A DNA stretch of 64,000 nt from Polynucleobacter sp. 71A-WALBACH (GCF_018882365.1 NZ_JACVOP010000001.1:910449-974448), one strand, 5' to 3'; shown: positions 27,026 to 35,967, counted from the stretch's first letter. Made by a program: numbers and translations. The notes: generated from the letters alone by a model not told the origin.

Positions 27026-27694
27026 ATGATGCTTGCCCCTCCACCCAAACCCCAAAGCTTACGAGAATACGTAGAAAGCTATTTAAAGCAGGCAATTGTA
27101 GGGGGCAAGTACAAACCTGGTGATCGGTTGATTGAACGGGAGATCTGTGAATTGCTTGGTGTAAGTCGCCCTCCTGTGAGGGAGGCATTACGTCAGCTAG
27201 AGGCTGATAAGCTGATTACACATGAACTCCATCGCGGGCCGGTTGTCGCATCTGTATCTTGCGAAGAGGCTAGCGAACTCTATGCGTTTCGGGCGCTACT
27301 TGAGAGTTTTGCAGTTGCAGAATTTTCACGATTGGCCTCTGATGCTCAAATAAAAGAGCTAGGCAATGCAATTAAAAAACTCAACGAGGCAGCGACAATC
27401 GGGGAGAGGCAGCCCTTGGTGGATGCTAAGTCCCACGTGTACAACATTATTCTAGATGGATGCGGGAATAAATTAGTAAGTGAAAGTTTAAATAAGCTTC
27501 TGGATAGAGTGAATATTCTTCGTGGTACGTCACTGCTTCAGCCGGATCGTTTAGGTCAGAGTCTAAAAGAGATCGACCAAATGTTTAAAGCAATAAAAAA
27601 TAGGGATTATGAGCAGTCCAAGGCACTTGCTTATGACCATATTCAGAAAGCATGTAAGATCGCCTTGAGGGTCTTGTCAGAACCCCCAGTTTAA
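27026..27694 (+). CDS. GntR-family transcriptional regulator (FadR/FCD type)
   Basis: A 222-residue regulator. Winged helix at residues 15-80 (GDRLIEREICELLGVSRPPV, REALRQLEADKLI, HRGPVVASVSCEE). FCD effector domain follows (ELYAFRALLESFAVAEFSR; AYDHIQKA). SD AAGG precedes ATG 27026. Two matching operators, one at its own promoter and one before the CMD gene, point to control of itself and the operon 27911-31620. Confidence 0.9.
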   Translation: MMLAPPPKPQSLREYVESYLKQAIVGGKYKPGDRLIEREICELLGVSRPPVREALRQLEADKLITHELHRGPVVASVSCEEASELYAFRALLESFAVAEFSRLASDAQIKELGNAIKKLNEAATIGERQPLVDAKSHVYNIILDGCGNKLVSESLNKLLDRVNILRGTSLLQPDRLGQSLKEIDQMFKAIKNRDYEQSKALAYDHIQKACKIALRVLSEPPV

Positions 27695-27717
27695 ATTTAG
27701 ATCGCCATCCAATAAAT

Positions 27718-27739
27718 AAGGTGCTACGGCACCTTTTTT
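27718..27739 (+). terminator. Rho-independent terminator after gntR
   Basis: AAGGTGC-TACG-GCACCTT followed by T6. Confidence 0.85.
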
Positions 27740-27808
27740 CATTCCCTGGGCAGCCACTCCCATCTCCAAAATAAGCTCTAAGTAAAAACCCTAATCGTAG
27801 TATTGTAG

Positions 27809-27823
27809 TTTTGTATTACAAAA
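27809..27823. promoter_or_regulatory. GntR/FadR-type operator before the CMD operon
   Basis: TTTTGTATTACAAAA is the exact reverse complement of the site at 26997-27011. It lies about 88 bases before the CMD-like start codon; TAGTAT and similar A/T-rich hexamers nearby could be the -10. Confidence 0.7.
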
Positions 27824-27910
27824 TAGTATAAGATTTACACCATCTGATTGAAGATGATGTGCTCTTCAATCCATGGATACATAACAACTTATTAATGGAT
27901 AGGAATCAAG

Positions 27911-28288
27911 ATGAACCGCGAATTATTTGAAAAAGGTCTCAAAACACGTAAAGAAGTTTTGGGTGCTGAATATGTAGATTCATCGCTAAAAGCGGCTGAC
28001 GACTTCAACATGCCGATGCAGGAGTTAGTTACTGAATATTGTTGGAACGAAATTTGGAATCGCCCAGGCTTAGAGCGAAAAACTCGCAGCTTCTTAAACT
28101 TAGCGATGATTGCGGCTTTAAATCGTCCACATGAGTTGAAATTACATGTGCGTGGCGCTATCAATAATGGGTTAACAAAAAATGAAATCCAAGAAGTGTT
28201 TTTACAAGTAGCGATTTACTGTGGTGTGCCAGCAGCGATAGATAGCTTCCGTGTTGCAAAGGAAGTATTCAAGGAAATGGGTATCTAA
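27911..28288 (+). CDS. Carboxymuconolactone decarboxylase (CMD) family protein
   Basis: A 125-residue PcaC-like helical protein. Motifs LERKTRSFLNLAMIAALNRP, ELKLHVRGAINNGLTKNEI and YCGVPAAIDSFRVAKEVF are typical. There is no CxxC, so it is a decarboxylase-type rather than AhpD-type member. With a beta-hydroxyacid dehydrogenase and an aldehyde dehydrogenase in the same operon the true reaction may not be on a lactone. Its stop overlaps the next start by one base (TAATG). Confidence 0.85.
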   Translation: MNRELFEKGLKTRKEVLGAEYVDSSLKAADDFNMPMQELVTEYCWNEIWNRPGLERKTRSFLNLAMIAALNRPHELKLHVRGAINNGLTKNEIQEVFLQVAIYCGVPAAIDSFRVAKEVFKEMGI

Positions 28289-29187
28289 TGAAGCCAGCAG
28301 AAACTAAGATCGCATTTGTAGGGCTGGGATTGATGGGGATCCCAATGGCAAAAAATTTACTTAAGTCAGGTTATGCCGTTACTGGATTTGATCTGAATAA
28401 TGAGGTTGCTACTAAATTTTCTGATGACAAAGGATTTACTTTTAGCTCAACTCCAAGTGAGGCAATAAGGGGTGCCAATGTCACTATCTTGATGTTGCCA
28501 GATAGCAAAATCATTGATGCTTTGCTATGGGGCTCTGATGGTCGTACAGGTGTTGTTGATGAGTTGGCAAAAGGTAGCTTTTTAATAGACATGAGCTCAT
28601 CAAGCCCTACCTCATCAAAAGTAAATAACAAAAAGCTCGAAGAGCGTAGTGTTAGTTTCATGGATGCGCCCGTATCTGGTGGCGTTAAAAAGGCAATTGA
28701 TGGCTCGCTAGCAATCATTGTCGGCGGGAAAAAAGAGCATTTTGATGAGGTACTACCTTTACTTACTTGTATGGGTAAAAGTATTACGCATGTTGGTGAT
28801 GCTGGTGCGGCGCACGCAGTCAAAGCGCTGAATAACTACGTATCAGCAGCAGGTCTGATTGCGGCATGTGAAGCATTAAATGCTGCAAAAGAGTTCGGCC
28901 TGGATCCCCATATTGTTAACCAGGTATTTAACGCCTCAACTGGTCGAAACAATACGACAGAAAATAAAGTTGAGAATTTTATGCTGAATGATGCCTTTAA
29001 TTCTGGCTTCTCATTAGCGCTGATGCGCAAGGATATTCAGATTGCCTTAAGTTTTATTGAGGATATGAAATGCTACGCTGGCTTAGCTCAACAATGCTTT
29101 GCTACAGCTAAAGAAGCTGACGAAAAATTAGGTAAGGGCGCAGATCATACAGCCGTCTACGACTACGTCAGAACTCAGAAGAAATAA
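28288..29187 (+). CDS. NAD(P)-binding beta-hydroxyacid dehydrogenase (HIBADH family)
   Basis: A 299-residue protein of the 3-hydroxyisobutyrate / tartronate semialdehyde reductase family. GLGLMGIPMAKNL cofactor motif, MDAPVSGGVKKAIDGSL substrate loop, and catalytic Lys in AAHAVKALNNYVSAAG. It differs in substrate loop from MmsB at 1739, arguing for another hydroxyacid. Coupled to the CMD gene. Confidence 0.86.
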   Translation: MKPAETKIAFVGLGLMGIPMAKNLLKSGYAVTGFDLNNEVATKFSDDKGFTFSSTPSEAIRGANVTILMLPDSKIIDALLWGSDGRTGVVDELAKGSFLIDMSSSSPTSSKVNNKKLEERSVSFMDAPVSGGVKKAIDGSLAIIVGGKKEHFDEVLPLLTCMGKSITHVGDAGAAHAVKALNNYVSAAGLIAACEALNAAKEFGLDPHIVNQVFNASTGRNNTTENKVENFMLNDAFNSGFSLALMRKDIQIALSFIEDMKCYAGLAQQCFATAKEADEKLGKGADHTAVYDYVRTQKK

Positions 29188-29222
29188 CTCACATCACCTC
29201 GCAACGATTCCATGGGGAACTC

Positions 29223-30191
29223 ATGAAACTTATTAATAAAACTTTGCTTTTGCTTGCCTGCCTCTTTGCATCGACATTACATGCCGCCTATCCCGATAGG
29301 CAAGTCACAATGATTATTCCCTATGCACCCGCTGGATCAACAGATGTATTAGGCAGAATATTGGCCCAGGTGTTGTCTAAGGATTTAGGTCAGCCTGTCG
29401 TCGTTGAAAACACTGGTGGCGCTGGAGGAACAATTGGGGCTGCAAAGGTAGCTAACGCAAAGCCTGATGGTTACACAGTTCTTTTTCATAATATGGCCCA
29501 GGCTTCTGCTCCAGCGCTATATTTGAAATTACCTTACGACCCATTAAAGGACTTTTCTCCAATAGGTATGGTTGCCGACGTGCCGATGGTTTTAGTGGCT
29601 AGAAAAGATTTTCCAGCGGAGTCATTACAAGGCTTTATTGATTATGTAAAAGCAAATCCTGGAAAAGTGAATTTCGCTAATGCTGGCTTCGGGGCAACCT
29701 CTAATTTATGTGAAACTTTGATGAAGTCGACCTTATCGGCGTCATGGACCTCAGTTTCTTACAAAGGAACTGGCCCAGCATTGAACGATTTATTAGCGGG
29801 CCAGGTTGATGTGATCTGCGACCAACCAGCAAGTACATTGCAGCACATTCGCGCGGGCAACGTAAAAGCGCTTGCTGTGGCTACCAAAGACCGGATCAGC
29901 TCATTGCCTAGTGTGCCTACTTTTACGCAATCAGGAATGCCTGGTTTTCAGTTATCAGTTTGGCATGGTTTATATGCGCCGAAAGATACTCCAAAGCCAG
30001 TCATCGATCGATTTGTAAAAGCACTGAATATTGCCCTTAGTGACCCTGTTTTAGTACGTCGTTTTAGCGAAATGGATGCTGCGGTTTCTACTCCAGCTAT
30101 GGCCAATCCAACAGCACTATCAAAATTCCTGGCTGCAGACGTAGCGAGATGGAAGACCGCTATGAAGAATGCCGGCGTTAAACCACAATAA
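29223..30191 (+). CDS. Bug-family periplasmic substrate-binding protein
   Basis: A 322-residue TctC-like receptor. Signal peptide LLLLACLFASTLHA, mature start AYPDRQVTMIIPYAPAGSTD. GQPVVVENTGGAGGTIGAAK and VSYKGTGPALNDLLAGQVD are family blocks. It sits inside the GntR-controlled operon, so it probably captures that pathway's substrate. Confidence 0.9.
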   Translation: MKLINKTLLLLACLFASTLHAAYPDRQVTMIIPYAPAGSTDVLGRILAQVLSKDLGQPVVVENTGGAGGTIGAAKVANAKPDGYTVLFHNMAQASAPALYLKLPYDPLKDFSPIGMVADVPMVLVARKDFPAESLQGFIDYVKANPGKVNFANAGFGATSNLCETLMKSTLSASWTSVSYKGTGPALNDLLAGQVDVICDQPASTLQHIRAGNVKALAVATKDRISSLPSVPTFTQSGMPGFQLSVWHGLYAPKDTPKPVIDRFVKALNIALSDPVLVRRFSEMDAAVSTPAMANPTALSKFLAADVARWKTAMKNAGVKPQ

Positions 30192-30210
30192 TATTTAAGT
30201 AAGTGTAAAA

Positions 30211-31620
30211 ATGAAAAATTCAGAATCAATAGCGCCTGCAACATTTGAAGTTCTCAATCCGGCAACAGGAGAAGTCCTGGAGCATGTTCAAAATATGGGT
30301 GCTAGTGAAACTGAATCCGCTATTGCTAGGGCGAGTGAAGCTTTTCCATCTTGGAGTTCGAAGACGGGTAAAGAACGTGCGATTATTTTGCGTCGCTGGT
30401 TTGAGTTAATGCGCGAGAACTCAGATTATCTTGCTGAATTAATGTGTAAAGAGCAGGGCAAGCCTTTGCACGAAGCAAAAGGTGAGGTTAGTTATGCGGC
30501 ATCTTTTCTAGAGTGGTTTGCAGAAGAGGCTAAGCGTGTCACAGGAGCAATTCCAAGTACTACTTGGAGTGATAAGCGCATGATGGTCTTAAAGCAGCCC
30601 ATTGGAGTTTGCGCCTCTATTACTCCATGGAATTTTCCATTGGCGATGATTACCCGTAAGGTTGGCCCCGCTATTGCAGCGGGTTGCACAATCGTGATTA
30701 AGCCTGCCGAACAGACCCCGCTATCTGCTATTGCTCTAGCCAAGCTAGCTCATGAAGCTGGAGTGCCAGAAGGCGTTATTAATATTGTTACAGCTGATTC
30801 AAAGAATTCAATTGAGGTAGGGCGAGTTATATGCGACTCACCAATCGTCAGACATCTTTCTTTTACTGGCTCTACTCCAGTGGGAAAAATATTAATGCGA
30901 CAGTCGGCTGCTACCGTCAAAAAGCTTGGTTTAGAGTTGGGAGGCCATGCTCCATTTATTGTTTTTGAAGATGCAGATCTAGATGCTGCCGTAGAGGGCG
31001 CGATGCAATCGAAGTATCGAAATGCTGGTCAAACTTGTGTGTGCTCGAACCGTTTCTATGTACACGATATTTTATATGATAGTTTTGTGGAGAGATTAGG
31101 CAAGGCTAGTAGCGCATTGGTCGTAGGAAATGGCTTGTTAGATGGTGTGCACCAAGGGCCATTAATTGATGAGGATGCCGTGAAAAAAGTTGAATCGCAT
31201 ATTGCTGATGCTGTTCAAAACGGGGCAAGAGTTATTTCTGGAGGCAAGCGTCATCAGTTGGGCGGTTTATTTTTTGAGCCAACTGTACTCGCAGAGGTAA
31301 CGGAAGATATGTTGATCATGCGCGAGGAGACATTCGGCCCGGTAGTTGCAATCACTCGATTTAAAACAGAAGAAGAGGTGATTGCTGCGGCCAATAATAG
31401 CGAGTTTGGTCTAGCCTCATATTTCTATAGCCGAGATATCGGCCGAATCTGGCGTGTAGCGGAAGCGCTTGAATATGGAATGGTAGGTGTTAATAGTGGT
31501 GTTATCTCAAATGAGGTCGCGCCATTTGGTGGGGTTAAGCAATCAGGTCTGGGACGCGAAGGCAGCTCTTGGGGGATGGATGAATACCTGGAGATGAAGT
31601 ACGTTTGTATTGGGCTGTAG
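30211..31620 (+). CDS. NAD(P)-dependent aldehyde dehydrogenase (succinate-semialdehyde dehydrogenase family)
   Basis: A 469-residue ALDH. Catalytic Cys in NAGQTCVCSNRFYV and Glu in KLGLELGGHAPFIVFEDADL are both present, unlike MmsA. SITPWNFPLAM and VIKPAEQTPLSAIALAKLA are cofactor segments; GVKQSGLGREGS ends the domain. Length and motifs fit the GabD/SSADH branch. Other omega-oxo acids are possible. It is the last gene of the GntR-linked operon. Confidence 0.87.
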   Translation: MKNSESIAPATFEVLNPATGEVLEHVQNMGASETESAIARASEAFPSWSSKTGKERAIILRRWFELMRENSDYLAELMCKEQGKPLHEAKGEVSYAASFLEWFAEEAKRVTGAIPSTTWSDKRMMVLKQPIGVCASITPWNFPLAMITRKVGPAIAAGCTIVIKPAEQTPLSAIALAKLAHEAGVPEGVINIVTADSKNSIEVGRVICDSPIVRHLSFTGSTPVGKILMRQSAATVKKLGLELGGHAPFIVFEDADLDAAVEGAMQSKYRNAGQTCVCSNRFYVHDILYDSFVERLGKASSALVVGNGLLDGVHQGPLIDEDAVKKVESHIADAVQNGARVISGGKRHQLGGLFFEPTVLAEVTEDMLIMREETFGPVVAITRFKTEEEVIAAANNSEFGLASYFYSRDIGRIWRVAEALEYGMVGVNSGVISNEVAPFGGVKQSGLGREGSSWGMDEYLEMKYVCIGL

Positions 31621-31632
31621 CCAGCTGGAGAT

Positions 31633-32016
31633 CTAGCGCACGTACTTGAATGTGCCGACTCCAGTGGCTAAAAGGGTTGAAGAATCAAGCCACACCTCTC
31701 CGCGTGCAAAATAAATTCCACGACCTTTGCGCTCAATAAAACCTTTTGCTACCAATATGCTGCCTTCTGCGGAGTTGAGGAAATTAGTTGTTATTGAAAG
31801 CGTGACGTTTTTTAATGGGGGCTCTCCTGGTGGTACATACAGACCCGCATAGCCCAAAACAGCATCCAGTAGCGTACACATTACACCCCCTTGTATTCGC
31901 CCAATTCTATTTTGGAGATTTGAGGAAACCTCCAACCTCATCTCTGCATAATCAGGACCCCATTCAGTTAATGTCACACCGAGGGATTCTAGAAAGGGGT
32001 TGTCTATTGCATGCAT
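31633..32016 (-). CDS. PaaI-family hotdog thioesterase
   Basis: A 127-residue acyl-CoA thioesterase. RIGRIQGGVMCTLLDAVLGY carries the typical G-G-x3-T-x2-D active-site helix. It converges on the aldehyde dehydrogenase. Substrate unknown. The 321 bases to its right contain no gene but do contain the first (eroded) repeat unit of the accessory region. Confidence 0.85.
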   Translation of the reverse strand: MHAIDNPFLESLGVTLTEWGPDYAEMRLEVSSNLQNRIGRIQGGVMCTLLDAVLGYAGLYVPPGEPPLKNVTLSITTNFLNSAEGSILVAKGFIERKGRGIYFARGEVWLDSSTLLATGVGTFKYVR

Positions 32017-32153
32017 AAATTTTTAAATTGTTTCGACTGTTGAGTTTTGGCTAAATAGTTCGCCATTAGGTATTCCTACAATTTTACATTTGATCTTATT
32101 TAATCAGCCCGATAGAAAATTAAACTTCACCAGTATTAGTAAATGCCTAATTT

Positions 32154-32330
32154 TGTCGGTTAACCCAGCAAAACTCATGCATATCCCTAATCAAAACATC
32201 CAATAAGCACCTCTTTTTTCAGTCAGTGAACAACACATTCGCTCCAATGTAAATACAAAATCCCCTAGATTTCTCTAGAGGATTTTTATAACTGGTGGGT
32301 CAGAGGCGAATGACTTCGCCCACCCATCAT
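32154..32330 (-). repeat. Eroded tRNA-Lys repeat unit (R0)
   Basis: It has the same order as the better units to the right: GTCGGTTAACCCAGC (32155), TATCCC, a terminator stem (32258-32287) and ACTGGTGGGTC at 32291. The tRNA part then diverges into a hairpin (GGTGGG...CCCACC). Called only because the order of parts matches 37372-37548. The terminator is bidirectional and could serve the DUF4239 gene. Confidence 0.4.
32258..32287 (-). terminator. Bidirectional terminator
   Basis: Stem AATCCcCTAGA / TCTAGaGGATT flanked by A- and T-runs; downstream of the minus-strand DUF4239 gene. Confidence 0.65.
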
Positions 32331-32337
32331 TTTCTGC

Positions 32338-33105
32338 TTACTTGGTAATCTGCAAATAGGGTGCATTAGATATAGAAATCAAGCCTTGATAGGGGTTACT
32401 AAAAGTCAAGGAGATGATGAACAGCGGAGTGATGATGGTAAGTGTTGAGATGAGCATAGCCAGCATCAAAGCCTTGGGTTTGGATGAGTGCGTAAAGGCA
32501 ACGGTAATCAACACCAAAACACCTAAAAATAGTAACGCATACCAACGAATAGGATGGACATCGATTGTGGCATAGGCTAGTCGCGTTTCTCGGGCGTTGT
32601 TAACTAAATTAAATGCGCTTAATAGCGCTTTAGATTCAGCCTTATCGGGTAGGGTGTTTGCCGCCTTAAATGTAGTCGCCCTCATCGCGATAAATTTTTC
32701 ATCAGCCTCTGGCGATATGGATCGATTTTTTGATAATGTTTTCCATTCGTCATGAATGATGGACTGCGTATATTCCTTAGCAGCACCAGATAGATCAATG
32801 TCTTTGGGTATTGGGATTGAATTAGCAAGGCTAATAATGTTGAGAATGCCCTGACTCTCGATTTTAATAGCCTTAGTGGCGATACTATAGTTATCCCAGA
32901 TGGATGTCGCAAGTAGAGCTGCAGTTAGTGAGAACAGCACTGCAGGAAGACTAAAGAAGGGGGCAACAATCCCTTCATATTGTTCAATGAAGTGTTTATT
33001 CTTTGGGTGGATAACTAGCCAGGTAATTAGAATGGAAAGGCTTGTGAAGCCGATCAAAAGCGCTAGGATCAGGGTGTTATCGCTTTGGAAGATTAAGTTT
33101 TGCAA
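32338..33105 (-). CDS. DUF4239-like (bestrophin-like) membrane protein
   Basis: A 255-residue protein with two hydrophobic helices at the N-terminus (about 12-33 and 47-67), a helical soluble middle (70-175) and two C-terminal helices. This layout, and the FSLPAVLFSLTAALLATSIW segment, match DUF4239 proteins, whose function is unknown. A single gene between repeats; not obviously part of an operon. Confidence 0.65.
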   Translation of the reverse strand: MQNLIFQSDNTLILALLIGFTSLSILITWLVIHPKNKHFIEQYEGIVAPFFSLPAVLFSLTAALLATSIWDNYSIATKAIKIESQGILNIISLANSIPIPKDIDLSGAAKEYTQSIIHDEWKTLSKNRSISPEADEKFIAMRATTFKAANTLPDKAESKALLSAFNLVNNARETRLAYATIDVHPIRWYALLFLGVLVLITVAFTHSSKPKALMLAMLISTLTIITPLFIISLTFSNPYQGLISISNAPYLQITK

Positions 33106-33334
33106 TTTGCACTCTTTTGAATAGGACGCGTTATATATGAAACTATCGAATCAGTGTAAAGGAAAGACAACGTTTTTTAAAATCCCCATTTGGCATTGAA
33201 AAACCAGCGAGTTGTCCTTAGGGGCGGCTGAATGGAGTTCACTTGTCGCTGGCGTTGATTACTTGGCGATCGAGGTTGTGTTCTGACTGGAACAAAAGAA
33301 AAGGAACCACATTTCTGTGATCCCTTTGTATTGC

Positions 33335-33379
33335 TGGTGGGTCGGGCGAGATTCGAGCTCGCGACCCATGGATTGCCAA
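33335..33379 (-). repeat. tRNA-Lys 3'-fragment repeat R1 (degenerate)
   Basis: The reverse complement reads as the 3' part of tRNA-Lys(UUU) from anticodon stem to CCA; about 36 of 45 positions match. It is preceded on the plus strand by a hairpin (AAGG..CAC/GTG..CCTT, 33301-33327) that also precedes copy R6 at 50538. The sequence 33120-33330 holds no gene. From 33380 to 33612 lies the long cspA leader. Confidence 0.75.
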
Positions 33380-33612
33380 AGCACCAATACCTATACCTAT
33401 GGCCGTTATAAAGGTGATTTGTTGGTAAGTAACCTTTTATGACCGAAGTAGAGTAAAATACCTTTAGCGAATTTCAAGCTAATAGTGTTGTTGTACTAGT
33501 AATTAATACCGCAGTTCTGCGATAGTTCTTTTTAGCATCTCCCCCGCCATTCTTGACTCTCGCCTCATTTGGGGCATAGCCCTTTTTATATTTTTTTAAG
33601 GAATAGTCAGAT

Positions 33613-33816
33613 ATGGCAAACGGAATTGTGAAATGGTTTAACGACGCTAAAGGCTTCGGCTTTATTACCCCTGATCTTGGTGGCGAAGATTTATTTGCTC
33701 ATTTTTCAGCAATTAATAGCAACGGCTTTAAGTCATTAGCTGAAGGTCAAAAGGTGACTTTTGATATTACTACTGGCCCTAAGGGCAAGTTAGCATCCAA
33801 TATTCAACCTGCTTAA
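33613..33816 (+). CDS. cspA: Cold-shock domain protein
   Basis: A 67-residue CspA-family single-strand nucleic-acid chaperone. RNP1 GFGFITP and RNP2 DLFAHFSAI are intact, starting [18 protein letters not shown]. The upstream 230 bases are gene-free and end in a T-rich run and AAGGA, consistent with a long cold-shock leader. Two hairpins follow. Confidence 0.95.
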   Translation: MANGIVKWFNDAKGFGFITPDLGGEDLFAHFSAINSNGFKSLAEGQKVTFDITTGPKGKLASNIQPA

Positions 33817-33829
33817 ATCAGAAGCAAAT

Positions 33830-33887
33830 GCCAGGCGGAAATTATTTGCCTGGCCTAAAGCCCAGTATGACTGGGCTTTTTATTTTT
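33830..33887 (+). terminator. Tandem hairpins / terminator after cspA
   Basis: GCCAGGC...GCCTGGC (33830-33855), then AAAGCCCAGT-ATG-ACTGGGCTTT with T-run (33857-33887). Confidence 0.85.
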
Positions 33888-33901
33888 ATAAAGGATGTTA
33901 A

Positions 33902-34162
33902 ATGGCAAAAGAAGAGTTGCTTGAAATGGAAGGTCTTGTTGATGAAATTCTTCCGGATTCTCGTTATCGGATTACATTAGACAATGGCCATAAACTTATT
34001 GCCTATACAGCAGGAAGAGTCAAAAAAAATCACATCCGTATATTGGCAGGAGATAAGGTTTCTTTGGAGGTCTCTCCCTATGACTTAAGCAAAGGCCGTA
34101 TTACATTTAGACATATTGATAAGAGACAATCTTTTGCTGGTGCGCCGAATAGACGACATTGA
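33902..34162 (+). CDS. infA: Translation initiation factor IF-1
   Basis: An 86-residue OB-fold protein: [40 protein letters not shown] and [14 protein letters not shown] are IF-1 hallmarks. It is longer than the 72-residue IF-1 of ribosomal operons and, as in many betaproteobacteria, sits away from them next to a cold-shock gene, so it is probably a second infA copy. Confidence 0.93.
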   Translation: MAKEELLEMEGLVDEILPDSRYRITLDNGHKLIAYTAGRVKKNHIRILAGDKVSLEVSPYDLSKGRITFRHIDKRQSFAGAPNRRH

Positions 34163-34223
34163 TAGCCTTGAAGTTTAAAACTGAAAATTAACTTCATATT
34201 TGCAAAGAATCTCAGGCTCTTGT

Positions 34224-34246
34224 CGATACCGCCCCGGGTAACCATG
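34224..34246 (+). repeat. tRNA-Phe 3'-end repeat F1 (degenerate)
   Basis: GATACCGCCCCGGGTAACCA resembles the last ~25 bases of the tRNA-Phe fragment at 36026-36051. A stem-loop terminator of the same sequence as at F3 follows at once. Confidence 0.5.
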
Positions 34247-34253
34247 AAATACT

Positions 34254-34280
34254 AAAACCACCTTCGGGTGGTTTTTCTTT
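34254..34280 (+). terminator. Terminator after F1 / infA
   Basis: AACCACC-TTCG-GGTGGTT plus T-run. The same stem recurs at 35634 and 37293. Confidence 0.85.
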
Positions 34281-34458
34281 GATCGCCTACTTTGTACCCA
34301 AGACGTCTCTTGGTGACAATTTAAAGTCTCAAATCAACCCTTATGGCGCTCTGCAAGCATCACTTGATGATGCGAAGCTGATGCTTATCCAAATTAGCAT
34401 AAAAAGAGGGTGGGGTGGCTGGTAATATTTGGGCTGGTCTAATCCCATCTAAATATAT

Positions 34459-35610
34459 ATGAAAAATATCAGAGCATTCACCAGCGCCTTCATTTCAGTA
34501 TCCCTAGCATTTGCCTCTATTGGAAACGCTTTTGCTTGCACGGCTCTCATGATTTCCGATGCAAATGGAAACTACTATCAAGGTCGCACAATGGAATTTT
34601 CGGCAAAAATTCCTACGTCTCTTACTTACTTGCCTGCGGGCTATAAGATTGTTTCTGCAACGCCCGACCACAAGCAGGCTATGACATTTGATACCAAGTA
34701 TCCAGTGCTAGGCATGACTCTTGATGTACTTCCCAATGCTAAGCAATCCACTTTGGTGGAAGGCGCTAATGATCAGGGACTTACCTTTAGCCTCAATGCC
34801 TTTTATGACTTTACTTCAGTGCCTTGGACTGCAATGCCTACAACAACTGATGCAAGCAAAATACTTTCAGGCGCAGACTTTGGGAATTGGGTTGTAGGAA
34901 ACTTCAAAAGTGTTGCGGAAGTAAAGGCCGCTTTGGTGGGAATTAATGGTCAGATTTGGCTCCCAGTTATTCCAATGATGGGGAACGTGCCCGTACCTGG
35001 CCATTACGCTATTTATGACAAAACTGGTGCTGCTCTTGTTGTGGAGTTTGATAACAATAAAATGAATGTGTATGACAATCCAGTTGGCGTATTGACTAAT
35101 GGCCCTGCGTTTCCATGGCACCTAGCAAATTTATCGAACTATACATTTAACAATGTTGATAAAAATAATACACAGTTAGGCAAGTTAAAAATTCATTCGA
35201 CTGATTCTGGTAATGCCTTACAAGCACTACCTTCAGCCCAAACTTCGCCAGGGCGTTTTGTAAAAGCAGCGTTTTATGCAAATTACGTTCAGCAGGGTAA
35301 AGCACCTGATCAAGCTATTCTTCAGCTATCTCACATCATGAACAATTTTGATAGGCCTACTGGCCTAACGATAGATCCTCCGGGTGCATTTGGAGATGGC
35401 CCTCCAGGGACTACTGCATCAAGTGAAGTCACATGGTGGACCGTAATGAATGACACTTCCAAACATCTTTTTTACGTTCGGAGCAAGAATTCACTGAACT
35501 GGACAGTGCTTGATTTCGCCAAGCTAAAAGGCGTAACTCAAAAGAAAACTATTTCTACTTATGATGTAGACAGGTTAGGCGCAGATGCGTCTAACTTATT
35601 TATAAACTGA
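34459..35610 (+). CDS. Linear amide C-N hydrolase (choloylglycine hydrolase family), exported
   Basis: A 383-residue Ntn-hydrolase. Signal peptide of about 26 residues ending AFA; cleavage would expose Cys27 (CTALMISDANGNYYQGRTME) as the N-terminal nucleophile. Arg in QGRTMEF and the Asn/Arg-containing later motifs (NDQGLTFSLN; LTNGPAFPWH) fit the family, which cleaves bile-salt, penicillin-V or acyl-homoserine-lactone amides. In fresh water the last is a plausible target (inference). It is the only gene between the F1 and R2 fragments and is followed by a terminator. Confidence 0.82.
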   Translation: MKNIRAFTSAFISVSLAFASIGNAFACTALMISDANGNYYQGRTMEFSAKIPTSLTYLPAGYKIVSATPDHKQAMTFDTKYPVLGMTLDVLPNAKQSTLVEGANDQGLTFSLNAFYDFTSVPWTAMPTTTDASKILSGADFGNWVVGNFKSVAEVKAALVGINGQIWLPVIPMMGNVPVPGHYAIYDKTGAALVVEFDNNKMNVYDNPVGVLTNGPAFPWHLANLSNYTFNNVDKNNTQLGKLKIHSTDSGNALQALPSAQTSPGRFVKAAFYANYVQQGKAPDQAILQLSHIMNNFDRPTGLTIDPPGAFGDGPPGTTASSEVTWWTVMNDTSKHLFYVRSKNSLNWTVLDFAKLKGVTQKKTISTYDVDRLGADASNLFIN

Positions 35611-35633
35611 ACCATTATTTTTTCACCAATCAG

Positions 35634-35657
35634 AACCACCTTCGGGTGGTTTTATTT
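35634..35657 (+). terminator. Terminator of the Ntn-hydrolase gene
   Basis: AACCACC-TTCG-GGTGGTT and a T-rich tail; same stem as 34254 and 37293. Confidence 0.85.
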
Positions 35658-35674
35658 TGTCGGTTAATCCGACA
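35658..35674. repeat. GTCGGTTAAYCCGAC palindrome, copy 2
   Basis: TGTCGGTTAATCCGACA; arms TGTCGG/CCGACA. Other copies: 32154 (half), 37372 (half), 42980, 50744, 57906. Confidence 0.65.
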
Positions 35675-35812
35675 TTTGATGTGCTTAAGTGTTCTGAAAC
35701 ACGACACCTCAGAGATGCTCAGTCTCATCCTGCGTCTGACATCCCCACTCGAAAAGTCCATTAAGTTCCGTATCGTTCCGAACAATCACCGCATTTCACT
35801 AGCCTACAAAGA

Positions 35813-35896
35813 CAAAACCCCCGCTATTGCTAGTTAGGGTTTCTTGATACTGGTGGGTCGGGCTAGATTCGAACTCGCGACCAACTGGCTTGAAAA
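35813..35896 (-). repeat. Terminator plus tRNA-Lys 3'-fragment repeat R2
   Basis: Plus-strand ACCCCCGCTATTGCTAGTTAGGGT hairpin (shortened copy of the R3 terminator), then TGGTGGGTCGGG at 35851 running to about 35895. Compared with R3 there is one change in the T-arm part and several near the anticodon arm. The 120 bases to the left (from 35735) align with those before R3 (TCCCCACT..., CGTAT.GTT.CGA.CA). No gene in 35611-36218. Confidence 0.75.
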
Positions 35897-35967
35897 GATT
35901 CAATTGGGTCTTAACAGAGATATTGCTATAAAAAAGGTGCTTTTTCAGATTAACTGACAAAGGTGGA

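Noticed and set aside
35646..35837. Open frame on the plus strand (63 residues)
   Set aside because: It lies wholly within the repeat unit before R2; no ribosome site or recognisable composition.
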